From: JBDREA01 sp043820265
GTDB lineage: Archaea > Altiarchaeota > Altiarchaeia > IMC4 > JBDREA01
Assembly: GCA_043820265.1 (NCBI GenBank)
Contig: JBDREA010000097.1
Span: 1 to 61,524 of the forward strand
Direction: 5' to 3'
Length of the DNA stretch: 61,524 nt
Below are positions 25,693-34,088 of this stretch, piece by piece (the first letter of the stretch is position 1; each line of letters begins with the position of its first letter). Both the position numbers and the translations under genes were made by a program. Under the pieces are notes generated by a model. That model made no database searches and was not told the origin of the DNA. It was given only the letters and a program-made list of their open reading frames with translations.

Positions 25693-28329
25693 TCAACAGT
25701 GTCTATAAGTAATATTTAATAGGAAGTCTAAAAATTCCAATCCAGTTGCCTCTGATAGGTGGACTCCGAATACATTATCGCCCGTTGAAGTATATGCTGT
25801 AATGTTCTTCCAGCCAGTCGGATCTTGAACTGCCGCCTTATCGCAGTCTACTCCGTTGTTGTACCATCCGCAACCCGATTTGTTGCAGTCTGCTCCGGAG
25901 TGATTAGCTAGATTATCGTTTGCATAAAGCCAGAATCCATCATCCGAGTTGAATTTAAAAGTCACGTTTTCAGGAGTGCCAGGTATTGTGACAACCTTCC
26001 TATAGTAGAAATCGCAGTTATTGCAGTAGCTTCCTCTTGGAAGTGGCAGGTTTGTATCATTCCAAGCTGTATCGTCATATCCGAGCTGCGCCCATCCAGG
26101 TGGCCCACTGCAATTAGTAGAAGAATAATTCATTGTCTTCCACCCAGACGTAAGGTCCCCTAAACTGAAGGTTCCCTGGCAGTCGGCGTCCGCGCAGTCA
26201 ACATCGCCGTCGCAGTCGTTGTCTAAACTGTCAGTACAATCTACTTCTATCCCTCCACAGTCCACATCGTCTGTGTCTACGCATCCGTCGCAGTCGTTAT
26301 CATTTGAATCACCGCATTGGCCTAGCCCCTCGATTCCACTGCAGTCAGAATCTGCTGCATCTATACAAAGGTCGCAGTCATCGTCGACTGTGTTAACGCA
26401 GGAAATCTCTGTTGTAGTCAAGTTAACAGTTAAATTATAGCTGTCTAAGTCATCCACGACTCCATTGTCTTCGCAGTCTCCCCCGTCAGCATCAATTGTA
26501 ATATAATAAGTTATTCCTGAGGTGACACATGAGGAAATCCTAGCCGGCCAAATCGGCGGACCTGCGTCATGGGCTAAATGTATGCAGTTCTGGTCTTCGA
26601 TACTTACATCTGCTTGATCGTTTGATCCAGTTGGTGGTTCGCTCGACCAAAGAGCAACCCACAATTTTCCGCTGGCATCTGGAATATACTTGTAGATATG
26701 CCATTCGCTCGTGTAGTAGTCGAAGTTGTTGCAGGTGTAGGAGGCATTGTCTGGAATCAAGAAGGCATCTGCGGCCGGGTCGTTGCAACTATGCCAGTCC
26801 TGTCCGGCTCCATTGCATACATCGTCATCGGCGGGATCGCAACCAGTTGTCCAGCCACAACCGAATGGCAGAGTATCGGTGCAGTCTGTGTCGTTCCAAT
26901 CCAATAGTCCGTCGTTGTCGTTGTCGCCGCAGTCCCAGCAAATCTCTGCGCCGCCCCAGAACTTGCATTCACCCGCTCCATCGCATTGATATTGTCCCTT
27001 ACAGGCTTCATCCTGTAGTCCGATTCCCACAGGGACTTCTCCGCACCCAAGGGTACATGTGGGGTTATAGCACATATTGTTGGGACAAGACGAAGCATCT
27101 CCTCCACAATCTTCGCCTGGATCACATATGCCGTCGCCGCATTGCACTGACTTAACTTTTCTTTCGTCGGAGTACCAGAGAGTCAGAGTAGTCTTAACAA
27201 CTTCGTCTTCTAGAACACCAGTACGATAGGTCGTGAGTTTTTCAGTTTCGTTTTCAGGTCTCATCCCGAATTCGATTACGTATTCGTTGAAGGTCGCAAG
27301 GATTGGAAACAAAGATATCGAGTTTGGATCTCCGCTGTCTGCAATGTATCTGACCGAGCCATCCCCGTATTTCCAGCGGCAAAGAAGGCATTTGTCTGCG
27401 TCTCCCGCTACACTGATGGCAATCTTTTTCGTGTCATCGGAGTCTATCTGTATGGGATAACCTTCCATGGAGCCTATGGTATCGCCTACGCTGAGGTTTG
27501 TGGGAAGCAGGTAGTCGTTTGTCAGAACCTGACCGGTGTAATTATCTGGCACCCCTACAATGGATGAGTTGAAATAGCTTATCTCAGGAGTGAATTTTTC
27601 AGCCACAAGGATACCTCCCCTCGCAACATATTCCCGCAGAATATTTATCTCTGTGAAGGTCAGAGAAAGGTTATCCGTATCCTCCAATATTACAGCATCA
27701 TAGTTAGAGAGGTTGTTTAGAAGATACTGGGTGACATCGTCTTTTGTACCCTGATAAAATGATTCAGCAGTCGAATAATTGGTTCCTGGCGCTGCCAGGT
27801 CGTTTCCCCAATAATAGTCCCAAGTTATATTGAAGGCTTGAAGGGAGGGAAGAAAGCCTTGTTCGTCTATTTGATAAGTGAAATACGCAAGCCTTATCCT
27901 TGAAAGATTACTGATGATGACTTCGTTTCCCAGAACCAAAGGCGGAGTGCGCGAAACCTTGAACAAAAACTCGTATCTCCCGATCCCAAGCATATGCTTA
28001 TTGTTCTCATAGCCCATGCTCGGAATGTCCATCAACTCGGCGAACATGTAAAGTCTATCAGTCAACATCCTCCCCCGGTTCTTGTCTGATAACCCGATCG
28101 CTTGAACGTTCGTAAGGTTCCACTCAGTCGGGGTCCCAGGGGTTCGGACGAGTTGTTCTGCGACATCGATCGTCACTTTTTCGAGATCGTAGCGGATTTC
28201 TGCGTCAGCCAGGTTTCGGGTCGTAGAATCCCAAAGATAGATGGTCATCGTCAAGGCTGCTATGAAGATGATGTACGCCAAAAGGAATTCTCCCCCGAAC
28301 ATCTGCCCTTTCTTTTTGTTTTTTTCCAT
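25693..28329 (-). CDS. Large surface protein with Ca-binding Asp/Cys repeats
   Basis: The 878-residue protein has a class III-like leader (KKKGQMFGGEFLLAYIIF) and one N-terminal helix, so it may be processed and assembled like a pilin. The middle (200-330) looks like a glutamine-amidotransferase-like or Rossmann-type domain (LSNYDAVILEDTDN, REYVARGGILVAEK). The C-terminal half has many Cys and Asp-rich repeats such as DNDCDGCVDTDDVDC and DNDCDGDVDCADADC, close to MopE or EF-hand-like calcium-binding repeats, then a beta domain. The first ATG is 28332; the second (28329) gives MEKNKKKG. The 161 bp downstream, before the next gene, hold only A/T-rich promoter-like DNA. Confidence 0.78.
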   Translation of the reverse strand: MEKNKKKGQMFGGEFLLAYIIFIAALTMTIYLWDSTTRNLADAEIRYDLEKVTIDVAEQLVRTPGTPTEWNLTNVQAIGLSDKNRGRMLTDRLYMFAELMDIPSMGYENNKHMLGIGRYEFLFKVSRTPPLVLGNEVIISNLSRIRLAYFTYQIDEQGFLPSLQAFNITWDYYWGNDLAAPGTNYSTAESFYQGTKDDVTQYLLNNLSNYDAVILEDTDNLSLTFTEINILREYVARGGILVAEKFTPEISYFNSSIVGVPDNYTGQVLTNDYLLPTNLSVGDTIGSMEGYPIQIDSDDTKKIAISVAGDADKCLLCRWKYGDGSVRYIADSGDPNSISLFPILATFNEYVIEFGMRPENETEKLTTYRTGVLEDEVVKTTLTLWYSDERKVKSVQCGDGICDPGEDCGGDASSCPNNMCYNPTCTLGCGEVPVGIGLQDEACKGQYQCDGAGECKFWGGAEICWDCGDNDNDGLLDWNDTDCTDTLPFGCGWTTGCDPADDDVCNGAGQDWHSCNDPAADAFLIPDNASYTCNNFDYYTSEWHIYKYIPDASGKLWVALWSSEPPTGSNDQADVSIEDQNCIHLAHDAGPPIWPARISSCVTSGITYYITIDADGGDCEDNGVVDDLDSYNLTVNLTTTEISCVNTVDDDCDLCIDAADSDCSGIEGLGQCGDSNDNDCDGCVDTDDVDCGGIEVDCTDSLDNDCDGDVDCADADCQGTFSLGDLTSGWKTMNYSSTNCSGPPGWAQLGYDDTAWNDTNLPLPRGSYCNNCDFYYRKVVTIPGTPENVTFKFNSDDGFWLYANDNLANHSGADCNKSGCGWYNNGVDCDKAAVQDPTGWKNITAYTSTGDNVFGVHLSEATGLEFLDFLLNITYRHC

Positions 28330-28358
28330 CACATATCCTATGATAAAATTATCACATC

Positions 28359-29129
28359 CTATGCTAATACTATCATTTCAACTAATTGGTTATTTGACTC
28401 TATGCTTTCAAAACTTGAATTCGAATCGTCCACGCTAACTTCTATCCTATAAGAACCCGCGGGCCAGGGGGGTGAAACATAGCTTACAGTCAAGGTCTCT
28501 CCCGCGCCAAGTCCTGTGACCGTCACCCCGGTGCAGGGGTGGTTGTCGGCGCATATACCGTCTGTTCGGTCGAGGTTGGTGAACATCACGATAAAATCCT
28601 TCGTTTCTTCGACGTGGGCGTCGTTTTCTATCTCCACTGACACGGTGTTTGCGACTCCCCCTTGCCCTGGAGTCGATTTTAATGTGTTGTTTAGGGGTCT
28701 GAGCTCCGGCCTGTGGCATGTGATGATTATCCTCCCCTCCTCGTTTAGCGCCCTGTTTGAATAGTTTCTTCCGTAGTCCAGGCAGTGGACGGTGACGTTG
28801 CTGTTTATGATCTGCCTCGCCCACGCCCTCTCCTCCCCCCAGAGTATCTCCACGATATTGCTTGATACGACCAAAGAGTATTCTTCTTGGGAGTAAAGCA
28901 GTCCGGGGAGAGTGAAGTATCTGAAGTAACCCGAACCCTGCTCGCTTATCGTATTGATGTTGTCTGCGAAGCTGTCGGTCACACTTTTTGCGTCAGAAAA
29001 GATTTTTATCTGGGTGCTGTCCTGGATCTTTCTGATGGAAAGAAGCGAGACCATAATGAAGATTATCAGGATGAATCCGAACACCATTATGAGCTCGACT
29101 CCCGACTGCCCTTTTCGTCTGTGATTCAC
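28359..29129 (-). CDS. Pilin-like protein with C-terminal CARDB domain
   Basis: The 256-residue protein begins MNHRRKGQSGVELIMVFGFI, a class III (archaeal type IV pilin-like) leader with Gly-Gln-Ser-Gly before the hydrophobic helix, so cleavage by a prepilin peptidase is expected. Residues 145-250 (ANTVSVEIENDAHVEETKDF, then TVTGLGAGETLTVSY and SYRIEVSVDDSN) read as a CARDB-type beta sandwich, common in archaeal adhesins. The start is GTG 29129; a TTTTTATGCG box is 24 nt upstream. It is the first gene of the minus-strand pilus operon that runs to about 13.4 kb. Confidence 0.82.
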   Translation of the reverse strand: MNHRRKGQSGVELIMVFGFILIIFIMVSLLSIRKIQDSTQIKIFSDAKSVTDSFADNINTISEQGSGYFRYFTLPGLLYSQEEYSLVVSSNIVEILWGEERAWARQIINSNVTVHCLDYGRNYSNRALNEEGRIIITCHRPELRPLNNTLKSTPGQGGVANTVSVEIENDAHVEETKDFIVMFTNLDRTDGICADNHPCTGVTVTGLGAGETLTVSYVSPPWPAGSYRIEVSVDDSNSSFESIESNNQLVEMIVLA

Positions 29130-29269
29130 TTTCAGGTTAAGCGCGCATAAAAACTTTTATCGGCTGGCCTTAAAAGACTTTGTTCGGGGATTTTTTCGCT
29201 CACCTTAAAAGTAATTTAGACGTTTGCACTATTAGCTCATTTTAATCCTGAACTCTTAAATTCTTTCCG

Positions 29270-29671
29270 ATGAAAAAGAAGGATCAATCATCTGTCAGCA
29301 TTCGCGAACTCATGGATCTGATGGAGCATATGCGCTCGGAAGCCGGTTGCCCCTGGGACAGAGAGCAGGATTTCGCAACTATCAGAAACACATTCGAAGA
29401 CGAATTCCGCGAAGCTGCCTGGGCCCTCGATAACGAAGACTTCGAGAATCTGAAAGAAGAACTTGGAGACGTTTTCTGGAACATAATCTTTCTCTCTCAG
29501 CTCGCGAAAGAAAAAGGATACTTTGACTTAGAAGATGTTGTAACAGACATGAAGAAAAAAATCACAAGAAGGCATCCCCACGTCTTCGCAGGAAAAAAAT
29601 TAAACTCAGTAGAGGAAGTCAGAACGGAATATCTGAAAATCAAAAAGTCAGAAAAGAATAAAATAAGATAA
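29270..29671 (+). CDS. mazG: MazG-like nucleotide pyrophosphohydrolase
   Basis: The 133-residue protein has one MazG domain: CPWDREQDFATIRNTFEDEFREA (residues 24-46), the EELGDVFW metal-binding helix (Glu-x-x-Asp) and the classic end ITRRHPHVFAGKKLNSVEEV. It hydrolyses NTPs or modified NTPs to NMP + PPi (house cleaning). The first helix pair has EDEFREA where EExxE is usual, so one ligand position may differ. It is divergent from the pilus operon. A diverged copy of its last 58 bp lies beyond hicAB at 30195. Confidence 0.88.
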   Translation: MKKKDQSSVSIRELMDLMEHMRSEAGCPWDREQDFATIRNTFEDEFREAAWALDNEDFENLKEELGDVFWNIIFLSQLAKEKGYFDLEDVVTDMKKKITRRHPHVFAGKKLNSVEEVRTEYLKIKKSEKNKIR

Positions 29672-29690
29672 AGGAAGGAGAAAAGAGAAG

Positions 29691-29924
29691 TTAGGCTACC
29701 CCTTTATCTATGTCTTGGAATACCAGGAATTCTGAAGAAGCACTAGACTTTGGGATAGGGATCTTGTCCTCTACCATCCCTTGAATATGCATTTCAATCG
29801 CTGTGTGCATGTTTTTTTCAGCCTCTTTTTTAGTGCGGCCGGCAGCTACGCAACCAAGAAGGTCAGGGGAGTATGCCGAGTATCCGTCTTTGGTTTTTTC
29901 AAAGACGACGAGGAACCTGTGCAT
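29691..29924 (-). CDS. hicB: HicB-like antitoxin
   Basis: The 77-residue protein has the HicB partial RNase H fold: FLVVFEKTKDGYSAYSPDLLGCVAAGRTKKEAEKNM, matching the YSxxxPDLPGCxxxGxTxxEA family pattern, and a C-terminal EDKIPIPKSSAS. It lacks a C-terminal DNA-binding domain. It probably neutralises the HicA encoded 4 nt upstream. The hicA-hicB order on the minus strand is the usual one. Confidence 0.93.
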   Translation of the reverse strand: MHRFLVVFEKTKDGYSAYSPDLLGCVAAGRTKKEAEKNMHTAIEMHIQGMVEDKIPIPKSSASSEFLVFQDIDKGVA

Positions 29925-29928
29925 TTTT

Positions 29929-30126
29929 TCATTTACCTCTTTTCTTCAATTGAGCTTGTTTGAAGACGCTACTTAATGTCCCAGGCGCCAAAGTATGGCT
30001 AAGATTACCTGCTATTGTTACGCGACCTTTTTTGGAGGGATGTTTATACTGCCTATGACTTCCCCTCATATTTACGAGGTACCAGCCATCAGCTTCGATG
30101 AGCTTTATCACATCCCTGATCTTCAT
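29929..30126 (-). CDS. hicA: HicA-like mRNA interferase toxin
   Basis: The 65-residue protein has the HicA dsRBD-like fold: MKIRDVIKLIEADGWYLVNMRGSHRQYKHPSKKGRVTIAG, with the catalytic His in GSHRQYKHP and the usual beta hairpin. It would cleave mRNA when free of HicB. ATG 30126 fits the family start; an adjacent ATG at 30129 adds one Met. An A/T-rich box on the minus strand about 25-30 nt upstream is the likely promoter. Confidence 0.93.
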   Translation of the reverse strand: MKIRDVIKLIEADGWYLVNMRGSHRQYKHPSKKGRVTIAGNLSHTLAPGTLSSVFKQAQLKKRGK

Positions 30127-30194
30127 CATAACTATTGATTGGAAGTCATATTTATAATCTCCTATCTACACAAACCAAGAAAAATACACTTAAA

Positions 30195-30252
30195 AGGCAC
30201 CCCACGTATTCGCGGGAAAAAAACTCAACTCAGTAGAGGAAGTCAGAAAAGA
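30195..30252 (+). pseudogene. Fragment of the mazG 3' end
   Basis: About 58 bp (from AGGCACCCCACGTATTCGCG) match the mazG region 29570-29628 at high identity with a 1-nt deletion that breaks the frame. The two copies flank hicAB in direct orientation, so hicAB may have been inserted within, or by recombination at, the mazG 3' end. There is no other gene from 30130 to 30304. Confidence 0.75.
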
Positions 30253-30304
30253 ACAAAAAAAATCAAAGCAAAAGAGAAAACCAAGAAAAACTAATCAAGA
30301 TCTT

Positions 30305-30757
30305 TTATCTCTTCTTCTCTATAACCTTTGCTTTCGCATCGTCTGGTCTATAGTGTAGCTCTGAGTCCAATCCACGGAATTTATCTCTGCCGCTTATCCC
30401 GTTTCTTGTGACAAGGAAATGATCAGTTCTTGCAAAGTCGTATCCAAGTATAATCCCTGCTCTACGTATGCTCATGTCCATTTGCTTCATAGGCTCCCTG
30501 AGTTCTTCAAAGCCTGGTGTTTCTCCTTTTTCAAATATGAATAAAGTAAAAGCTCTTCCATGCGCATCGATATAGTAACCTAAGGGTGTCTCCCATAACA
30601 CACCTGCTTTGGTTCGAATATCCCATGCAACAGATAGTTCTCCCTTCGCCGCTTCCTCAGCCTTTTGTATTCCACCGTTTTTCCTTATTACTCTGATGGT
30701 TCTGGTCGGCTTAACCGCGATCTTCATACTTCCCCCATCCACTGGTTTTGTCTCCAC
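30305..30757 (-). CDS. Orphan protein, distal part of a frame with two in-frame UGAs
   Basis: This open segment (GTG 30757 or ATG 30727 to TAA) encodes about 140-150 residues: basic N-terminus (MKIAVKPTRTIRVIRK), then a probable alpha/beta domain (WDIRTKAGVLWETPLGYYID, then FTLFIFEKGETPGFEEL and RAGIILGYDFARTDHF) and a basic end (KAKVIEKKR). I do not recognise it. Exactly the same frame continues upstream through UGA (30770-30772) and UGA (30911-30913) to ATG 31006, which has the shared promoter. No separate promoter is visible for 30757 or 30727, so the true gene is probably 30305-31006 (234 codons). Confidence 0.6.
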   Translation of the reverse strand: METKPVDGGSMKIAVKPTRTIRVIRKNGGIQKAEEAAKGELSVAWDIRTKAGVLWETPLGYYIDAHGRAFTLFIFEKGETPGFEELREPMKQMDMSIRRAGIILGYDFARTDHFLVTRNGISGRDKFRGLDSELHYRPDDAKAKVIEKKR

Positions 30758-30769
30758 CCAGAACGACTT

Positions 30770-31006
30770 TCACCCATTTCCTTCCAATTCATGTCTCTCG
30801 TTTAGAATCCAGTTTTCCGGTTGAAGGAGCCTGCGGAATCTATCCTTAGTCGATAGAAGAACCAGTTTTCCACCATCCCTAGTCGGTTGAGAAATGAAAA
30901 TCGGATCACCTCACTTTTCTCTCTTAGTCATCAGGTTTACTGCCGCTATCGTTGCGATGTCTCTATCAGTTAATGCATCCTTAGGTTTTTGCTGAGTGAT
31001 AACCAT
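30770..31006 (-). pseudogene. Upstream in-frame segments of the same orphan gene
   Basis: From ATG 31006 the frame reads MVITQQKPKDALTDRDIATI..., stops at UGA codon 32 (30911-30913), continues DPIFISQPTRDGGKLVLL and NWILNERHELEGNG, and stops at UGA codon 79 (30770-30772). It then runs without a shift into the open part at 30757-30305. Finding three protein-like segments in one frame indicates a single coding sequence. Readthrough or recoding of UGA and recent inactivation are both possible; both UGAs would be restored to Arg CGA by one C-to-T reversal. GAGGTGATC after the first UGA also resembles a Shine-Dalgarno sequence, which would allow reinitiation. Confidence 0.6.
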
Positions 31007-31039
31007 TCTAAATAATATTAGGAAACTAAAAATTAAAAA
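31007..31039 (-). promoter_or_regulatory. Shared-type promoter of the UGA-interrupted gene
   Basis: Read on the minus strand: TTTTTAA (31039-31033), 7 nt, TTTCCTAA (31025-31018), 11 nt, then ATG 31006. The second element matches the octamer of the promoters at 56680 and 59980, and the 14-nt start-to-start spacing is the same. Confidence 0.6.
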
Positions 31040-31110
31040 TCAGATAAAGAACAATAAAAGACGTTAGAGAAGAATACTTAAAGATAAAGGAAAAGAAGGA
31101 AAACGGCTAA

Positions 31111-31896
31111 TTACTTTGTTACTAATCGCCTAGATCTGTTCTTCCTAACCATATGATCTGCTGGTCTGATACCGTCACTGAATCTCCCATCAAGAGAGTC
31201 TCTTTGATTAACTAACTCCTCCTCACGATTCATTGGATCTGGTGGAGGTTCTAATCCACCCATCAATTCAAGGCGTTTTCTGTTCCTCTCCTCGGTCGTT
31301 CTTCCAGAAGAAGTTAAGTCTCTAGCATTTATTATATCACTCCTCACTTTTAACATTTTTTGATGTCGTGACATTTCAGACCTTGCCAACCACCTCCCAA
31401 CACGGCTCCCACTCATTATATATCCTAAACTCTTTCGAGAATACAGCTCCCGCAACCTTATAGAAGCAGTTCTATGAGACAATACTCCCTTCCTATTTCT
31501 AAAAGCGATGTATAAGCCATCGTCCCCAACACCTAATCTCACAGGATTATGCATACTCAATTGTCCGAATGTTTTAATGTCATGTTGAAGGGGGATGGTC
31601 TCTGGGGTTTTGGTAAATGAGAATTGAACTTTTGGTGTTCTATCAATTAATTTTTCCCCACCTTGATGACTGTCTTGCTGGAGATAGAAATACATAAAAC
31701 CTAGGGATCTTCTTCTTATAGGATCAAATACTTTGTGTACTTCGCTGTTATCTTCCTTATCAACTATTCTTGTGACTTCTAGATGGGGGTCACCTTTTCT
31801 TCCCCCTATTTCATAGTGGCTGATAATGAATCTCTTTCGATCTAATTCAGGTCTATGAAAATATTTTTCTCTTTGCTGAAACTTCTCATCAGGCAT
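31111..31896 (-). CDS. Orphan basic protein, 261 residues
   Basis: The protein is hydrophilic with no membrane segment. The first 180 residues look like a beta-rich domain (FIISHYEIGGRKGDPHLEVT, SLGFMYFYLQQD, then RLGVGDDGLYIAFRNRKGVL). The rest is a Lys/Arg/Glu-rich, probably disordered part that ends HMVRKNRSRRLVTK, a basic tail of the sort seen in the A-D proteins at 55-61 kb. I recognise no family. It starts at ATG 31896 under a clear copy of the shared promoter, and the UGA-interrupted gene follows on the same strand with its own copy. It lies between hicAB and the ZIP transporter. Confidence 0.72.
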   Translation of the reverse strand: MPDEKFQQREKYFHRPELDRKRFIISHYEIGGRKGDPHLEVTRIVDKEDNSEVHKVFDPIRRRSLGFMYFYLQQDSHQGGEKLIDRTPKVQFSFTKTPETIPLQHDIKTFGQLSMHNPVRLGVGDDGLYIAFRNRKGVLSHRTASIRLRELYSRKSLGYIMSGSRVGRWLARSEMSRHQKMLKVRSDIINARDLTSSGRTTEERNRKRLELMGGLEPPPDPMNREEELVNQRDSLDGRFSDGIRPADHMVRKNRSRRLVTK

Positions 31897-31930
31897 AGTA
31901 ATTATAATTTAGGAGAACTCCGATTAAATA
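31897..31930 (-). promoter_or_regulatory. Shared-type promoter of the 261-aa orphan gene
   Basis: Read on the minus strand: TATTTAA (31930-31924), 7 nt, TCTCCTAA (31916-31909), 12 nt, ATG 31896. GGG precedes the first element, as GG does at 56644 and 57677. The match to the consensus is 6 of 7 and 6-7 of 8. Confidence 0.6.
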
Positions 31931-31938
31931 CCCTTTTT

Positions 31939-32685
31939 TCAGTGCCCATGAGGCACAACTGAAAGCGCTGCCCAAATTACTACTATTCCAAGTATCAGTG
32001 CAATTGATTGTACGATCATCTTTTTGAAGTTTCTGGTCTTGTGTAGTTCGGGCATGAGGTCTGCGGTGGCGATGTAGATGAATCCTCCGGCGGCGAATGC
32101 GAGGGCTGCTGGAATGTATTTTTCTAGGGTGGATAGGAGGATGAAGGCCCCGATGGCTCCCCCGAAGGCGGTGAGGGCGGACAGGAAGTTGTAGGCGAGG
32201 GCTTTTTTCCGGGATAGGCCGCTGTGAATTAAAACCGCGTAGTCGCCTATCTCCTGGGGGATCTCGTGGAGGAGTACGGCGAAGGTGGTGACTGCGCCGA
32301 CGTGCAAGCTTGTCATGTATCCCGCCGTGATGATTACGCCGTCGATGAAGTTGTGGACTCCGTCGCCGATTAGGTTGAGGTAGGCGACGGGGTGTATCTC
32401 GCAGTCGTGGTCTCGGCAGTGGTGCCAGTGGATGAATTTCTCGATCAAAAAGAACGAGACGATGCCTGCGAGGATGAAGGCATATGAGTCTTCACCGATG
32501 AGGTCGGCTGCTTCAGGTATGAGGCCGAGGAAGGCGGCGGCGAGCATGGAGCCTGAGGCAAAGGCGACGAGGAAGAGTAGGAACCGGTCAAGAAACTCCT
32601 TACGAATCGAAAGAAAAATCACCCCAGAAAGAGAGATCAGGCTGACAATGAAAACACTTACCAAAGTCGGAAGGAGGACGTGCAT
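31939..32685 (-). CDS. ZIP-family divalent metal transporter
   Basis: The 248-residue protein has eight hydrophobic segments. It shows the two ZIP signature helices: IGDGVHNFIDGVIITAGY (about residues 106-123, H-N-x-x-D-G) and LLHEIPQEIGDYAVLI (138-153, H-E-x-P-x-E). A His-rich loop (HWHHCRDHDCEIHP, 86-99) precedes them and probably binds metal. It would import Zn, Fe or Mn into the cell and resembles the ZupT/GufA group. It follows gatB by 1 nt on the same strand, so it is probably co-transcribed with it. Confidence 0.92.
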   Translation of the reverse strand: MHVLLPTLVSVFIVSLISLSGVIFLSIRKEFLDRFLLFLVAFASGSMLAAAFLGLIPEAADLIGEDSYAFILAGIVSFFLIEKFIHWHHCRDHDCEIHPVAYLNLIGDGVHNFIDGVIITAGYMTSLHVGAVTTFAVLLHEIPQEIGDYAVLIHSGLSRKKALAYNFLSALTAFGGAIGAFILLSTLEKYIPAALAFAAGGFIYIATADLMPELHKTRNFKKMIVQSIALILGIVVIWAALSVVPHGH

Positions 32686-32686
32686 T

Positions 32687-34060
32687 TTATTTCAGTTTTT
32701 CTTTGAGTAGTTTTTGTACGACATCGGGTTTTGCTCTTCCTTTCATTTTTTTCATTGCTTGGCCCATTAGGAAGTTTAGTGATTCTTGTTTTCCATCTTT
32801 GTAGTCTAATGCTGCTTGAGCGTTTTCTTTTATTGCTTCATCAGCGGCGTTCCCGAGTTCATCTACGCTTTCAACTACACCTAAGCTTTCCTTTTTCACG
32901 ATTTCTGCAATGCTTTCGCCTGAGTCGATGACTCGTTCGATTAGTTTTTTTGCTACAGCATCAGTGACTTCTTTCTTTTCGAGGAGATTCAGCAGCTCTA
33001 TGATCTGTTTGGCGTGAAGCTTTGTCTCTCTGAGCTCCTGGCTTCTATAATTCAGCTGCCTTGCCACTTCTTGCGTTATCCAGACAGATGCCATCTGGGG
33101 ATTAGAGTCTTTGGCAACGTCCTCAAAGAGGTCTGCGAGCTGTTTTTCGGCTACCAATAATCCAGCGAATTTTTCTTCTAAGCCAAAGTCTTTGACCAAA
33201 CGCTTTCTTCTGCGCTCAGGCGTCTCGGGAAGCTCGATTGAGTCGATGAATTTCTTATCGAGTACTAGGGGGGGGATGTCCGGGTCGGGGATGTAACGGT
33301 AGTCGGCTGCGCTCTCTTTGGTGCGAAGCTCTGTTGTGATCATGTTCTTTTCGTTGAATCCTCTGGTCTCCTGTTTGACTTCCACCCCTCTTTTCGCCAT
33401 GTTTTTTTGGCGGATTATCTCAAATGAAACAGCCTTGAATGCCCCCCGCACGGAATTGATGTTTTTTATCTCAACCCTCGCACCACCCTCTATACTGATG
33501 TTTACGTCGGCTCGCATCACGCCTCCGACGTCGACTACTCTGCCAGTGTATGCGAGGAGATTTGTGAGTTCTCGAAGGAATTCCCTCATCTGTATGGGCG
33601 AATTCATGTCTGGTGCGGTCACTATCTCGATCAAAGGAACACCTGACCTGTTGTAATCTACATTGCCTGTGGCAAGGTCGTAACGACCCGGGTCTTCTTC
33701 CATGTGCACCTCCCAGAGCCCGACGCCCGCGAGATTTCCGTCTATTCCTATCGGTTCGCTTGTTCTCTGATAGCCAGACGGCAAGTCTGGGTAGTTGTAG
33801 TGCTTTCTTTTCACAAATGTTTTTGTCGTCGAAGTCTTGCAGTTGAGTAGCTCTGATATCATGACCACGGATTCGAGCGCCCGCTCGTTTATCGGATGCG
33901 GCTTCGAGCCAGGCATTCCCGTGCAGACTTCGCAGACGTTTGTGTTTGGTAATACTACCTCATAGTAGTTGGTGGGGCATGTGCAAAAAAGCTTCTGTTT
34001 TGTTGCAAGCGGCACGTGGATCTCCAATCCAATCTTGATGTTTGGCGTTTCTTCTTCCAT
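32687..34060 (-). CDS. gatB: Asp/Glu-tRNA amidotransferase subunit B
   Basis: The 457-residue protein has the complete GatB layout. The kinase-like domain starts IKIGLEIHVPLATKQKLFC; a zinc site is made by CTCP and CEVCTGMPGSKP; conserved blocks are RKHYNYPDLPSGYQ and LEIVTAPD-type PLIEIVTAPDM; the C-terminal YqeY-like tail domain ends NFLMGQAMKKMKGRAKPDVV. It works with GatA and GatC to amidate misacylated Asp-tRNA(Asn) or Glu-tRNA(Gln); those subunits are not in the window. The promoter is probably the left end of repeat copy 2, whose ACTATATAC is about 29 nt upstream. Confidence 0.96.
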   Translation of the reverse strand: MEEETPNIKIGLEIHVPLATKQKLFCTCPTNYYEVVLPNTNVCEVCTGMPGSKPHPINERALESVVMISELLNCKTSTTKTFVKRKHYNYPDLPSGYQRTSEPIGIDGNLAGVGLWEVHMEEDPGRYDLATGNVDYNRSGVPLIEIVTAPDMNSPIQMREFLRELTNLLAYTGRVVDVGGVMRADVNISIEGGARVEIKNINSVRGAFKAVSFEIIRQKNMAKRGVEVKQETRGFNEKNMITTELRTKESAADYRYIPDPDIPPLVLDKKFIDSIELPETPERRRKRLVKDFGLEEKFAGLLVAEKQLADLFEDVAKDSNPQMASVWITQEVARQLNYRSQELRETKLHAKQIIELLNLLEKKEVTDAVAKKLIERVIDSGESIAEIVKKESLGVVESVDELGNAADEAIKENAQAALDYKDGKQESLNFLMGQAMKKMKGRAKPDVVQKLLKEKLK

Positions 34061-34088
34061 TAAGCGAAAAGAAATGGTAGACTACGTA

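Noticed and set aside
30905..30940. Selenocysteine insertion at the UGA codons of the 30.3-31.0 kb gene
   Set aside because: I see no SECIS-like element and neither UGA lies in a redox-type motif; other recoding or decay is more likely, so I do not claim selenocysteine.
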